Of a DNA stretch of 64,000 bases, positions 1-9,070 are shown piece after piece. Origin of the DNA: Planctomycetota bacterium (GTDB lineage Bacteria > Planctomycetota > UBA1135 > GCA-002686595). The stretch covers positions 248,001 to 312,000 of the forward strand of contig JACKHT010000001.1 of NCBI GenBank assembly GCA_020638855.1, given 5' to 3'. Under the pieces are notes generated by a model. It ran no database searches. It was not told the DNA's origin and saw only the letters and a program-made list of their open reading frames with translations. The position numbers and the translations under genes are program-made. Numbering within the stretch: the first letter of the stretch is position 1; every line of letters begins with the position of its first letter.

Positions 1-737
1 GCCACGAACAGTTGGGGCAAAGCAAAGCGTGCGACGACCGAACGGTGCTGCCAGATCGAGCCCAAGATCGATTGCTGGCCCTGTCCCTCACGGCGTACAT
101 CGGCAATTCGGCGGTACTGGAGCGCGGCGAGGATCGCCGTCACGCCCGCCCCCATGATCGCGTACCCGGTCGCATCCGCCTCGGCTTGGGGGTGATCCCC
201 GGGGATGGCGCCCGGGGCCAGCCAGCGCGTCATGAGCCAGGCAACCAGGAAGCCCGCCGCCAAGGACCCCACCACCGAGGCCATGGTGCGGGTGGCCTCC
301 GCCAAGCCAAAAATCGAAGCTCGTTCCTTCGACGTGGTGTGTCGGAACAGAAACGGAGCAATCACCACGTAGTGGACCGCCAAACACACGCCGGCAACGA
401 AGTTGGTGACCAGCAACCCGTAGTAGTTGGTCACGAATGGCAACAGCATGTAGGCGCCCCCGCCGATCAGCGCGGAGACCATGAAGGTGCGTTGAACCGC
501 TCGACGTGCGAGCCACAACGCCGCTGGCAACGCCACGAGGGTCTTTCCGAGAGCATCGGCGGCCAGGATGTTGCCCACTTGCTCCTTGCCGAAGCCGCGC
601 GCATCGAGGTAGCGGGCCAGGAGCGACCAAGTCACCGCCTGGGAGAACCCCATCAAGATGGCCCCGAGCAGGTACCTACGCGCGGGTGGCGTCGCGACCC
701 GCCAATGGTGCCAATAATTCTGCCAAATCGAGCTCAT
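1..737 (-). CDS. MFS-type transporter, 3' part outside the window
   Basis: This reading frame has no stop before the window edge, so the C-terminal part is missing and about 245 codons are visible. The ATG at 737 is the first usable start after an in-frame TAG at 807-809. The protein has a short basic N-terminus and then repeated hydrophobic segments (for example around residues 20-40, 80-110 and 145-170). The spacing and Gly/Ala-rich helices fit a major facilitator superfamily permease, including a charged loop before a helix (TSKERASIFG). The substrate cannot be read from the sequence. The gene is last in a minus-strand run of glycosyltransferase and lipoprotein genes, so export of a sugar or lipid-linked product is possible but unproven. 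Confidence 0.75.
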   Translation of the reverse strand, partial: MSSIWQNYWHHWRVATPPARRYLLGAILMGFSQAVTWSLLARYLDARGFGKEQVGNILAADALGKTLVALPAALWLARRAVQRTFMVSALIGGGAYMLLPFVTNYYGLLVTNFVAGVCLAVHYVVIAPFLFRHTTSKERASIFGLAEATRTMASVVGSLAAGFLVAWLMTRWLAPGAIPGDHPQAEADATGYAIMGAGVTAILAALQYRRIADVRREGQGQQSILGSIWQHRSVVARFALPQLFV

Positions 738-855
738 TGGGGGCGCAAAGCATACGACCCCAAGGAGCGCGGTCCAGGCCCCAAGTCGGACAACTCGACC
801 GGCTACCTAGGTTTTGCGCGGGTTTCCATGCGCAGGGGCCCGGCTAGCCCTAGGC

Positions 856-1722
856 TCAGCCGGCTTGGCGCTCGTCGTAGGATCGGGCGCTCTCAAGCAG
901 AAGGTGCAAAACGTTCACGTGGGCCCGCTGAGCAGTCGTATCGGGCAAACCGGGCTCGAAGCGGAAGTGGGCCTCGCGGCGGTAGGTGAACAAGCGATCG
1001 AACAGGCACTGGATCTGGTGATTGAGCGCACGCTGCAAGTGCTCGGGTTCCACCAACCCCCCCTCCAGCAGGATTTCCCCAAGCATCTGCGGCGAGCTCT
1101 TGTGGCAATACAAAAGCGACTGGAGGCGCTCCTCGGTGATCGCTCCCTGTTCGACGAGGATTTCTCCGAGGCGTAGGTTCGGGGGCGCATTCTCGCTGTA
1201 GGCGTGCACCAATTGGCCTGTTTGGAAGTGCAATTGGACTTCCTCGGTGGGCAGGGAAAGGTTGAGGACCCCCGTCATCGCCTGACCTCGGATCATGCCG
1301 ATCAAGTCGGGAAGTTCGACGACCGCACTGTTGCCTTCCAAGGCCTGGGTGCGAACCCGGCGATCGGGCCGATCCTTGGGTAGTTCGGACTCCACAGGGC
1401 TTGCGGGAGCCGTTTCGCCATCGTCGCCCGGGGCGTTGTCAGGTTGTGCCCCATAGCTCAAGTACTGGGCGAGCCCTTTCACCGTGCGTCCCAGCCAACC
1501 CTTTGGGTCGGTATCTCCGCTGACGCGACTCGGCTCCTCCAAGGTCTCCAGGGCCAGTTCCAGGTAGCCCTGGGCCCGCCGGGCAGCCAGGACGAAATCC
1601 CGGGACCGCTCCCAGCTGCGCCAATAGCGCTCGCTGGCCTTGAAGGTTTCCAAAGCCTTCTCCAACCGCCGAAAGGCGCTTTCGGTCGACTCAAGGGCCT
1701 TCTGGTTGTGGCTTTGGGACAT
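856..1722 (-). CDS. DUF4388 (PATAN-like) domain protein
   Basis: This is a 288-residue soluble protein. The frame stays open upstream, but the ATG at 1722 begins the part with normal composition (MSQSHNQKAL), and the upstream codons only mirror the neighbouring gene. Residues 1-75 are helical and charged. From about residue 135 the protein has the DUF4388 pattern: a segment beginning LPDLIGMIRGQAMTGVL, a beta-rich core with LHFQTGQLVHAYSE, and paired helical segments ending in ILVEQGAI and ILLEGGLV. DUF4388 proteins usually occur in gliding, polarity or signalling systems, but their biochemical role is unclear. The gene lies 92 bp after the large lipoprotein gene on the same strand. Confidence 0.7.
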   Translation of the reverse strand: MSQSHNQKALESTESAFRRLEKALETFKASERYWRSWERSRDFVLAARRAQGYLELALETLEEPSRVSGDTDPKGWLGRTVKGLAQYLSYGAQPDNAPGDDGETAPASPVESELPKDRPDRRVRTQALEGNSAVVELPDLIGMIRGQAMTGVLNLSLPTEEVQLHFQTGQLVHAYSENAPPNLRLGEILVEQGAITEERLQSLLYCHKSSPQMLGEILLEGGLVEPEHLQRALNHQIQCLFDRLFTYRREAHFRFEPGLPDTTAQRAHVNVLHLLLESARSYDERQAG

Positions 1723-1814
1723 GGGGAAGCAGGGTCTAGGGGAGGTGTCCATCGACCAAGCCACGCCCCGGCTGAAACCAATCCGAGAATCCCGCTGGGG
1801 ATCGCCTGGGGGTC

Positions 1815-4148
1815 CTACTTGGAGGCACCTTGGAGGACTTCCAGCAGCGACCGACGCGAAAGCCTCCCGCCCGCCTCGCCAGGGTCCAGGGGTTCTCCCG
1901 CGAGATCCAAGGGCCCCAGCCAGGTCCATGCGGGGCCCCGTCCCTGTGGATGGGCCAAAACCTGTCCCAGGATCCGCCACAGCTGCGGCAATCGTTCGGC
2001 ATAGGCGGGCACGCCGCTGCCCCCGTTCGAACCCGGTTCGGAACCATCGAGCGACAACCCCAGCGGCCAAATCACGTAGGGCTTCGATTCGGCCTGCTTC
2101 TCGATGTGACCGATCAGGTTGTGCCAAGTTTGCTCCAGGCCGCGGTCCGACGACCCCCCCGCCTGGGCCAAGTCCAACGCCGGCGCGCGCAAGGGAACCA
2201 ACATGGCATCCACATCCTCGCCGATGGCCGTTCCTGGCCACTCGAGCGCATTGCGCACGCCAACCCCCATCGACCCGGCAAACGCGGGCCGCAGGTTGGT
2301 CAACAGTTCGTGCCAGCGCTCGCGACGCAACGCAAGCAATTCGAGCCTAGGTCCGTTGTTGGCTTCGCTGGGTCGAGCCTCGGTGCGCAGCACTTCGCCC
2401 ATGCCATCTCCCAAGTTCACCCAAGCCACCCCACTGAGCCGCGCCAAAAGCAAAGCATGGAGTGAGGCTTGGCCGTAGGTAACGAAGAACGATTCGATGC
2501 GCTCACGATCGGGCCACACCATGTCCTGCATGGGGATTCCCGAAGGCCGCGACCATACTTCCAACGTAAGCCCTGTCGTCAACCCAAGCCGGGCGCAGTG
2601 TTGCAGACTGAGCGACAAAAGCGCTTCCCCGCGCACATCGCTCAAGGGCTTCGAACCACGCCAGGGCAGCGATCGGACCAGGGGCGCATCGGGCTCTGCG
2701 ACCAGGCTCAGGCGATACGCCAAGCCTTGGACTCCGAGCGCTTGCCATTCACGCTGCAGCGCCAAGTGGGCCTCCGAGCCCAACTCAAGCGCATCCGGGT
2801 CGAGCCCTCCTTCCAACGCGACGCCGATGCCATGGTCGGGCGCGACCGCCAAGGGCTGCGCCCATTCGGGCTGCAACGCCAAGCTGCCCAGCCGTTCCCC
2901 CACCTTGTCCAACCAAGGGGCCCACGCTTCCGCCCCTGGACTCGCGTGCCACAACTCCAGCAGCTTGCTTGGACTTTCTTCCAAGACCATTTCCACCAGC
3001 AGCGCGCGCAGGGGCACGATGCAATGGGGCGAATGGCGCTGTTCGGCACCCGCTTGGATCCAGGCGCTAGGAGCAGGCAGGTTGGGCAAGCGAGCCAAGA
3101 CACCCCACCAGGAACCCAGTTGCTGACCCCAGTAGACTTGGGCCGCTTGCACGCCACAGGCTTCGGCCAGCCACGGCGCAGAGGGCGGGCCGAGCGCCGT
3201 CTCCAGATAGGCAGCACCGGCCGAAGCTCCCCCGTCGCCAAGCCCGCCGGGCATCAACAACACTTGCAAGGCATCGGTGAAAGGATCCACCTGGCACCAA
3301 CCGTTGGGTGCTTCGCCGCGCGCCCAGTGGTAGGCGTCGCTTTGGGCGTACAAAACCGGTGCCTTGGGCGCCAAGGGACCTGCCCAAGTTTCGAGTCGCT
3401 GCCAAGTGGCTTCGACCGCTTGGGCGTAGGCTTCGACCTGCTCCGCGTCGCAGGCTGGTTGTTCGCGGGTGCGGAACCGGCCGAGGCGACGCTGGCGTGC
3501 CGCTGCGAGCTTCGCGGGTTGCAGGTGCCAGGGGCGGCAATCGATGACGCTGGCTTCGATCACTTGGCCACCGCTGGTGAGGTCCGCTTGCAAAATGGGG
3601 TACGCGCCGCGGTACACGCGCATGCTAGGCCACGTCCCAACGCGCAGGTGTTGCAGTGCGATGGCTAAGACGCGCTCGTTCACGGCGCACAGGATCGTCA
3701 GGGGCAATCCGCCGCGTTCGGTGTCGCGCCAAGTCGCGGTGACCCAAGCCCGGTCGTCGGGGATCCCCATGCCCCGCACGCTCCACAGCCCTTCCATGCG
3801 GCTGATGCCCGCTTGGCCCAGCAGGGACTGCATGCGGGGTTCGGAAGCGAGCCCCACCACCAGGCGCGCGGCCTTGGAATCCTCCTGTTCGGGATCGGGG
3901 GCGAGTACATCGAGCGCACCTTCGGCGCGAATGCGATCCAAGGCTTGCAGCACCCGGTCCGAGCCTCCGAGCTGGGCGGGAAAGCACTGCACCTGAACCT
4001 TGGGTTGGTGGGCCAAAGCCCAGGCCAAGCCCGCCCCCCCCGATTGGGGTCCTGACTGCTCAGGACCACACCCCGCTACGCCCAGAACAATCCCCAGAAC
4101 CCACAGGGCCGCCCATCCGATACGCCCAGAGCTATTCCGCGCTCGCAT
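1815..4148 (-). CDS. large lipoprotein of unknown function
   Basis: The product is 777 residues. The ATG at 4148 gives a classic lipoprotein signal: basic n-region, hydrophobic stretch and lipobox GVAGC with the lipidated Cys at residue 27. A TTG at 4166 in the same frame is less likely. The gene overlaps the 3' end of the sulfatase-like gene by 17 bp, so the two are probably co-translated. The rest is rich in Trp, Leu, Ala and Gly and resembles no family I can name. The C-terminal third (VIWPLGLSLDGSEPG, then a Trp-rich tail) could be an enzymatic beta/alpha domain, but no catalytic motif is clear. It probably acts in the periplasm or at the outer membrane with its neighbours. Confidence 0.6.
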   Translation of the reverse strand: MRARNSSGRIGWAALWVLGIVLGVAGCGPEQSGPQSGGAGLAWALAHQPKVQVQCFPAQLGGSDRVLQALDRIRAEGALDVLAPDPEQEDSKAARLVVGLASEPRMQSLLGQAGISRMEGLWSVRGMGIPDDRAWVTATWRDTERGGLPLTILCAVNERVLAIALQHLRVGTWPSMRVYRGAYPILQADLTSGGQVIEASVIDCRPWHLQPAKLAAARQRRLGRFRTREQPACDAEQVEAYAQAVEATWQRLETWAGPLAPKAPVLYAQSDAYHWARGEAPNGWCQVDPFTDALQVLLMPGGLGDGGASAGAAYLETALGPPSAPWLAEACGVQAAQVYWGQQLGSWWGVLARLPNLPAPSAWIQAGAEQRHSPHCIVPLRALLVEMVLEESPSKLLELWHASPGAEAWAPWLDKVGERLGSLALQPEWAQPLAVAPDHGIGVALEGGLDPDALELGSEAHLALQREWQALGVQGLAYRLSLVAEPDAPLVRSLPWRGSKPLSDVRGEALLSLSLQHCARLGLTTGLTLEVWSRPSGIPMQDMVWPDRERIESFFVTYGQASLHALLLARLSGVAWVNLGDGMGEVLRTEARPSEANNGPRLELLALRRERWHELLTNLRPAFAGSMGVGVRNALEWPGTAIGEDVDAMLVPLRAPALDLAQAGGSSDRGLEQTWHNLIGHIEKQAESKPYVIWPLGLSLDGSEPGSNGGSGVPAYAERLPQLWRILGQVLAHPQGRGPAWTWLGPLDLAGEPLDPGEAGGRLSRRSLLEVLQGASK

Positions 4149-5400
4149 GGGTCGCTCCCCGGGCAACGAATTGACGTAGGTTGTCCATCAACTCGACGCG
4201 AATGGCTCCCTTTTGATCGGCGAGATTGGTCGCTTCCAAAGGATCCGAGTACACGTCAAACAAGCTGACCTCCCCGGACTCCTGATTCCAAAGGACCTTC
4301 CAGTCCCCATGAACCGCCACGCATTCCTTGCGAGCCCGCGAGAGTTCGGAATAGATCGACCGCTCTGGCGCAGGATCACCGGGCAGGATCGAAACCCCTT
4401 GCCAATCGGAAGGCGCGCTCAACCCCACCAAGCGCAGCAAGCTCGGCGCCACATCCACAAGCGAGACGGGTTCTTCGATGGCACCTGCGTGCTGGCCCCG
4501 AACCGAGAGCAGCAGGGGAACACGCACCAAGGGGGCACGCAACGACGTGGCATCACCCACCATTCCGTGCTCCAGCAATTCGCACCCGTTGCTGGAGGTC
4601 AAAACCAGCGCCGTGCGGCTCGCAACGCCCGCATCGTCGAGCGCATCGAGCAATTGCCCCACCTCTCGGTCGATCTGTTCGACTTCTTGGTTGTAGAGCT
4701 GCTGCATCGACAGAAGATCCTCTGGGGTCCATTCGTCGCGGTAGCGCAACCAATCCTCGCGCGACAGCGGATCCCCCACCCCGTCGACTTCGAAGGGGGG
4801 TCCCAGACCTCCCAGCTGCACCCATAGAAACGTGCGGCGCGAACCCATCTGTGCGATGACCTTCAAGGCACGCTGGGTGACTTCGAGGCTACGGGCCCGG
4901 GCGCTTTCCCCCTCGACTTGTTCGTACTGCTCGAATCCCTGATCGAGGTTCATGCGCGCACCAAGGAAGGGGTGCTCGACCAGTGCCTGGGTCTTCCAAC
5001 CCGCCCGGCGCAGGACTTCGGGCAGCGTGTGGACCTCGGCCCGCAAGGGTTCCGTCAAGTCGGTGAAGCCCAAGTCGCTCGGATAGCGCGAGGTCAGGAC
5101 GCTCGCGAGGCTAGGCGCACACCAGGAACTGGTGGCCAAAGCGTATCCGTAGACCAACGCGTTCTTGGCCAGTCGGTCCAGGTTCGGGGTGGCCACGGTC
5201 GCCGCAGCGGGCGCATCGGGGTCGGCGTTGCGATCGAGCCAGGGGGCATAGGCACCGACTCGGTCGAAGCGCAAACCCTCAATGGTCACCAGGACGATGT
5301 GATCGGGAACGCCCTCTTGCGCCGCCAGTTGGCGGGGAGCACAGGCACATAGGCCCAACATCGACAGGCAGGCGATGACGCAACGGATCCAGGGCGACAC
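4132..5400 (-). CDS. sulfatase/alkaline phosphatase-fold protein with altered active site
   Basis: The product is 422 residues from a GTG start at 5400, with a hydrophobic N-terminus and a weak lipobox (LCAC, Cys20). The fold is recognisable: VTIEGLRFDRVGAY at about 38-51, TPNLDRLAKN at 71-80, a sulfatase-signature-like stretch SSWCAPSLASVLTSRYP (Cys94), and a late LLEHGMVGDATSL followed by RVPLLL. Two key features differ from active sulfatases. The usual CxPSR signature is Cys-Ala-Pro-Ser-Leu, and the first metal-binding Asp pair is replaced by Glu-Gly. It may be a non-sulfatase member such as a phosphoglycerol-transferase-like protein, or inactive. It lies 101 bp downstream of the GT-C gene in the glycan cluster. 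Confidence 0.75.
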   Translation of the reverse strand: MSPWIRCVIACLSMLGLCACAPRQLAAQEGVPDHIVLVTIEGLRFDRVGAYAPWLDRNADPDAPAAATVATPNLDRLAKNALVYGYALATSSWCAPSLASVLTSRYPSDLGFTDLTEPLRAEVHTLPEVLRRAGWKTQALVEHPFLGARMNLDQGFEQYEQVEGESARARSLEVTQRALKVIAQMGSRRTFLWVQLGGLGPPFEVDGVGDPLSREDWLRYRDEWTPEDLLSMQQLYNQEVEQIDREVGQLLDALDDAGVASRTALVLTSSNGCELLEHGMVGDATSLRAPLVRVPLLLSVRGQHAGAIEEPVSLVDVAPSLLRLVGLSAPSDWQGVSILPGDPAPERSIYSELSRARKECVAVHGDWKVLWNQESGEVSLFDVYSDPLEATNLADQKGAIRVELMDNLRQFVARGATHASAE

Positions 5401-5501
5401 GGCGTGAGCCTACGAACCAAAAGCCCTTCCCGCAATCGGAGAATCGAGTCCCACGTTTTGGTGTCCGCGAAGCGCCCCTCGATGCAGCGCCCGGGCACCC
5501 C

Positions 5502-6998
5502 CTAGGGTCCAACCCATTGGGTGGCGGTTGGCAATTCCAAGTCGCGCCGGATGAACACATCCAGGGGCATGCCATCCCCCACATCCATCGATGCTTGGCG
5601 GTAGAGCTTTGGAAAGCGCCCGCCGCTTTGGATGGACTCGAAGAATCCCTTCTCCCAGGGACAAATGATGAAACGCCCCGCCTGGTCGCGGACCCCGTTG
5701 CCCAAGATCACGTAGTCAGGGTTCTGGTCGAGCACCCACGCCACGTTGCTCCGATGATGTCCCTTAACATGGGTGTCCAAATCCGGGGCCACTCCCTCGG
5801 TACTGGCGTTGGTCAGACCCAGGATGTCGACGATGGGCAAATCGGAAGTCCACCCGAAGGCTCCGATCGGGGAGAGCGCCACCTTGGTGTCGGGCCCTGC
5901 CAACCTGTGGAAGTGCTCGCCCAAGCGTGCCCAACGCTGCTTGAACCCCAACTGCTGCAGCCGGCGTACCGAGCGCGCCTCCTCGGGAACCCCTGCGGCC
6001 GTCCAGGCGACGCCAATTTGGCTCCACTGCATAGCCAAAGCCAAGCACACCGCTGTCAGCGCTGCCCAGCGGCGATGTTCGCGCAAGGGAATCCAGGCCA
6101 GGGCTACCAACAACGGAAAGGTGGGTACGAAAAAGCGCGAGAGCACCATGAAATCACCGCCTACCCAGATCACGTAGGCGGTGTGCAAGACCAGCCCCGC
6201 CGCAAAGGCCTTGGCCGCCCGCCCACCGCTGGTCCAAGCGCCCCAAACGGCCAGGGCCAAGAGCATCGGCCAGCCGAGATTCCAAGTGGCGTCGTAGAGG
6301 TACTGCACGCCGTACCCCAAATCCTCGACCACCGGTAGTTTCTTGGTGGTGTAGGTCGTGGGCAGCCAGCGCCCGTAGTACGCCAGCCGGAAGATCTGCC
6401 ACGCCCCCAAACATGCGGCTGCGGGTACCCAAACGGAGAGTCGTGCGCGCCACCCGTAGCCCAGCACAATCGGCACCAAGAACAGCGCGAACTCCTGGCG
6501 CAAACCCACCGCCAGAGCCAGCCACAGCCCGCTTTGCCAAGGGGCCTCCGCAAACCGAAACCACGCGCCCAACAAGCACAGTCCCGCCAAAGTCGTTCCG
6601 AGCCCAGCCACCGCATGCCAAGCCAGCGCGGGCGCAGCCGCCACGACGAGCGCTTCCCAAGGCCAAAAACCCTGCTTCCAAGCGCGCCGACTCAGCCAAG
6701 CCACCGCCGCGATCCAACCCACCAACCCAGCGCCCACGCTGAAGCCCGGGGAATCGCCCCCTAGCGCCTGCCAACCCGCGTGCAGCAACACCCAAAGCGG
6801 CGCGGTGTAACCTTCGATCCGCTCGCCGACGTTGAAGACCAAACCATGCCCCTGCACGAGATGGCGCGCATAGCGATAGATGATGTAGTCGTCATCCACC
6901 GGGCCGGTCCCCAAAAACCAAATCCCGTGGATCAAGGCCAGCACGGGGACTGCGCAGCAAACCCAGGTCCGCCAGCGGTTGGGCGAGGCCTCATTCAT
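5502..6998 (-). CDS. GT-C type membrane glycosyltransferase
   Basis: The product is 498 residues with about ten predicted membrane helices. The start is the ATG at 6998, which overlaps the stop of the upstream GT2 gene (ATGA). After the first helix comes a periplasmic loop PVDDDYIIYRYARHLV and then RIEGYTAPLW. This is the acidic-pair loop pattern of lipid-linked-sugar-dependent GT-C enzymes such as the AftB-like arabinofuranosyltransferases. A second hallmark, VGGDFMVLSRFFVP, lies near residue 330. A soluble C-terminal domain of about 130 residues follows. Inference: it transfers a polyprenyl-linked sugar to a surface polymer or protein on the outer face of the inner membrane. The actual sugar is unknown. 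Confidence 0.8.
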   Translation of the reverse strand: MNEASPNRWRTWVCCAVPVLALIHGIWFLGTGPVDDDYIIYRYARHLVQGHGLVFNVGERIEGYTAPLWVLLHAGWQALGGDSPGFSVGAGLVGWIAAVAWLSRRAWKQGFWPWEALVVAAAPALAWHAVAGLGTTLAGLCLLGAWFRFAEAPWQSGLWLALAVGLRQEFALFLVPIVLGYGWRARLSVWVPAAACLGAWQIFRLAYYGRWLPTTYTTKKLPVVEDLGYGVQYLYDATWNLGWPMLLALAVWGAWTSGGRAAKAFAAGLVLHTAYVIWVGGDFMVLSRFFVPTFPLLVALAWIPLREHRRWAALTAVCLALAMQWSQIGVAWTAAGVPEEARSVRRLQQLGFKQRWARLGEHFHRLAGPDTKVALSPIGAFGWTSDLPIVDILGLTNASTEGVAPDLDTHVKGHHRSNVAWVLDQNPDYVILGNGVRDQAGRFIICPWEKGFFESIQSGGRFPKLYRQASMDVGDGMPLDVFIRRDLELPTATQWVGP

Positions 6999-7846
6999 CG
7001 TTTGTCCGGCCCCGGTTTCCAGTCCGCATCGAAGCCCGCCGGCGCTTCGCTGGCGGCGAGTTCGGAACGCTGCAGCGCGAGCAGCTTGATGTACTTGAGC
7101 CCGGTGTAATGGGCCGTCAGGCATGCCAAGACGAACCCCTGCAAACCATCGCGAAAACCGGCCTGCAACACGTAGAACTTGAAGAAGCGCCAAGTGGGAT
7201 TGAGCACCAGGTGGTGCCAGCGCGCCCGTTCGCCCTTGGCGTGGGCCTTTTCAGCCATTTCGGTGGTGTAGCGCGCGATCTTGTCGAGGTGCTGTTGCAG
7301 GTTGCGATAGGGCAAGTGCAAGAGGTCCCCGCGCAAGCGGCCGACCGACCCGTCCAACTCCACCTTTTCGTGGATCACCCCATCGTTGTAGTTGCCCTTG
7401 CGGCGATCGAACAAGCGCAGGGTGTGGTTGGGGTACCACGATCCATGCCGAATCCAGCGCCCGAGGTACTTGGAGAGCCAGGGGAATTCGTAGCCGTCGT
7501 GGCCCGCGAACCCGCGCGCTTTGAGTGCCAGGATTTCGCTGCGCAGGAGCGGGGAGATGCGTTCGTCCGCATCCACACACAAGACCCAATCGTGGCTCGC
7601 GGCCGTCACCCCGAAGGCTTTCTGGGGCCCGAAACCGGGCCAATCGCGCTCGATCACGCGCGCCCCCATGGCGCTCGCCAATTCCCGGGTGGCATCGGTG
7701 GAGTGCGAATCGATCACCACGAGTTCCTCGCAGAAGTCGAGCGAAGCCAAGCATGCTTCGATGTTCGCGGCCTCGTTCATCGCCACCACCGTGCCGGTCA
7801 GGCGCACCGGCGCTGGGGAGGATCCGTTCAGGTGCTCGCTAGCCAT
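6995..7846 (-). CDS. family 2 glycosyltransferase
   Basis: The product is 283 residues, close to the usual size for WaaE/KdtX-like GT2 enzymes. The GT-A core is clear: TGTVVAMNEAANIEACLASL near residue 18, VVIDSHSTDATRELA with the nucleotide-binding Asp, and WVLCVDADERISP carrying the DxD-like metal site near residue 95. An EFPWLSKYLGRWIRHGSWYP segment is typical of lipopolysaccharide-core-type glucosyltransferases. The C-terminal region is basic and amphipathic, suggesting membrane association. The 5' end overlaps the GT4 gene by 19 bp and the 3' end overlaps the GT-C gene by 4 bp, so the three are almost certainly one translational unit. Confidence 0.88.
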   Translation of the reverse strand: MASEHLNGSSPAPVRLTGTVVAMNEAANIEACLASLDFCEELVVIDSHSTDATRELASAMGARVIERDWPGFGPQKAFGVTAASHDWVLCVDADERISPLLRSEILALKARGFAGHDGYEFPWLSKYLGRWIRHGSWYPNHTLRLFDRRKGNYNDGVIHEKVELDGSVGRLRGDLLHLPYRNLQQHLDKIARYTTEMAEKAHAKGERARWHHLVLNPTWRFFKFYVLQAGFRDGLQGFVLACLTAHYTGLKYIKLLALQRSELAASEAPAGFDADWKPGPDKR

Positions 7847-8937
7847 GCCGTACGATAGAACCTCTCATAGGCGCCGACCATCTGCTCCGGAAGAAACTGA
7901 CGGTGCACCCGCTCTTGCCCAGCCTGACCCCAGCTGTGGGCCAGGGCCGGATCCTGGGCCAAGCGAATGAGCGCAGCGCTCCATGCCGGAACGTCGCCGG
8001 GGTCGAGCAGCAGCCCGGTGGAATCGGGCACGACCAGATCAGCGAGGCCCCCCACCCGGGCCCCCACGACCGGAAGGCCCGCGGCCATGGCTTCCAGTGC
8101 CGCGATCCCGAGCCCCTCCGCGTGCGACGGCATGGCGAAGGCATCGCTCGCGGCCAACAAATCGGCCATGTCTTGGCGCCGACCCAAGAGCTGCACGCGC
8201 GCTTGCAAACCAAGCTCGCCCACGCGCTGCTCCAACGAACCGCGCAAGGGACCCTCGCCGGCGATCCAAAGGCGACAGGGCGCCGGGACCGCTTGCCAGG
8301 CGCGGATCAACCCATCGAACCCCTTGCGCTCAACCAAAGCCCCAGCCGCCAACACCACGAAATCCTCTGCGCCCGCCCCCAATTCGCTCCGCACCGCGGA
8401 ACGCGGGGTCTTGGGGTGCAGGGCAAAAGGATCCACCACGCTCCAAATCAATTCGGTGCGCTCGTGGGGCACGCCTCCCGCGTGCAGCTGCGCAAGGACG
8501 GCCGGCGAGATCGCCGCGGTCCGGGCGATCCAAGAGCCATAGACCCTACGATTTTTCCAGTTGCGCTTGACCGTACGGTCCATGCGCCGGGTACTGACCG
8601 CCAGCACCGAGGCTTTGGAAGCCGCCCACCCGCCGAGCCAATTGGCTCTCCCGGTGTGCAAATGCACCACATCCGGCCGGGCATGGCGCAAGGCCCGGGT
8701 CAAGCGGGACACGGCCGCAAGGTCCCAATCCCCGCGCATGGGCACGCTCCAGACCGCCAAGCCACGGTCGCGCGCCGCCGCCTCGACTGGGCTCCCCGGT
8801 TGGGCCACCACCGTGACACGATGGCCGCGCTCGACCAAACCATCGATCAATAGGAAGACCTGGACCTCGCCCCCGGAGTACCCCATCTCCGGGTCCACGT
8901 GGACCACGTGCCAACGATCGGGAGGCGTCGCGCTCAC
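7828..8937 (-). CDS. family 4 glycosyltransferase
   Basis: The product is 369 residues. I chose the GTG at 8937 because a strong Shine-Dalgarno, GGGAGGTG, lies six bases upstream, which is rare in this window. This start also gives the expected N-terminal strand (HVVHVDPEMGYSGGEVQ). The protein has the two Rossmann halves of a GT-B enzyme: HTGRANWLGG in the acceptor half, and in the donor half AGALVERKGFDGLI followed by SHAEGLGIAALEAMAAG. The E-x7-E pair that binds the nucleotide sugar is intact. It is the first gene of the glycan operon that runs down to at least the sulfatase-like gene. Donor and acceptor are unknown. Confidence 0.9.
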   Translation of the reverse strand: MSATPPDRWHVVHVDPEMGYSGGEVQVFLLIDGLVERGHRVTVVAQPGSPVEAAARDRGLAVWSVPMRGDWDLAAVSRLTRALRHARPDVVHLHTGRANWLGGWAASKASVLAVSTRRMDRTVKRNWKNRRVYGSWIARTAAISPAVLAQLHAGGVPHERTELIWSVVDPFALHPKTPRSAVRSELGAGAEDFVVLAAGALVERKGFDGLIRAWQAVPAPCRLWIAGEGPLRGSLEQRVGELGLQARVQLLGRRQDMADLLAASDAFAMPSHAEGLGIAALEAMAAGLPVVGARVGGLADLVVPDSTGLLLDPGDVPAWSAALIRLAQDPALAHSWGQAGQERVHRQFLPEQMVGAYERFYRTAWLAST

Positions 8938-9070
8938 GCAACACCTCCCGAGAAACCGCACGGGATCCCAGGGCGAGGTCCTCGCTGGAAAGCTAGATCC
9001 CGAGCCAGGTCCCGAGCGGGTTCCTTGGCTTCCCCCAAGGAAAAACCAGGAGCGGCCCCAAGCTGCATGG

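Noticed and set aside
1723..2241. N-terminal extension of the DUF4388 gene up to 2241
   Set aside because: The extra 170 codons overlap the lipoprotein gene on the same strand, are Arg/Gly-rich and show no family pattern.
4149..4166. TTG start at 4166 for the large lipoprotein
   Set aside because: The ATG at 4148 gives a normal lipoprotein n-region; the TTG only adds six residues within the upstream gene's end.
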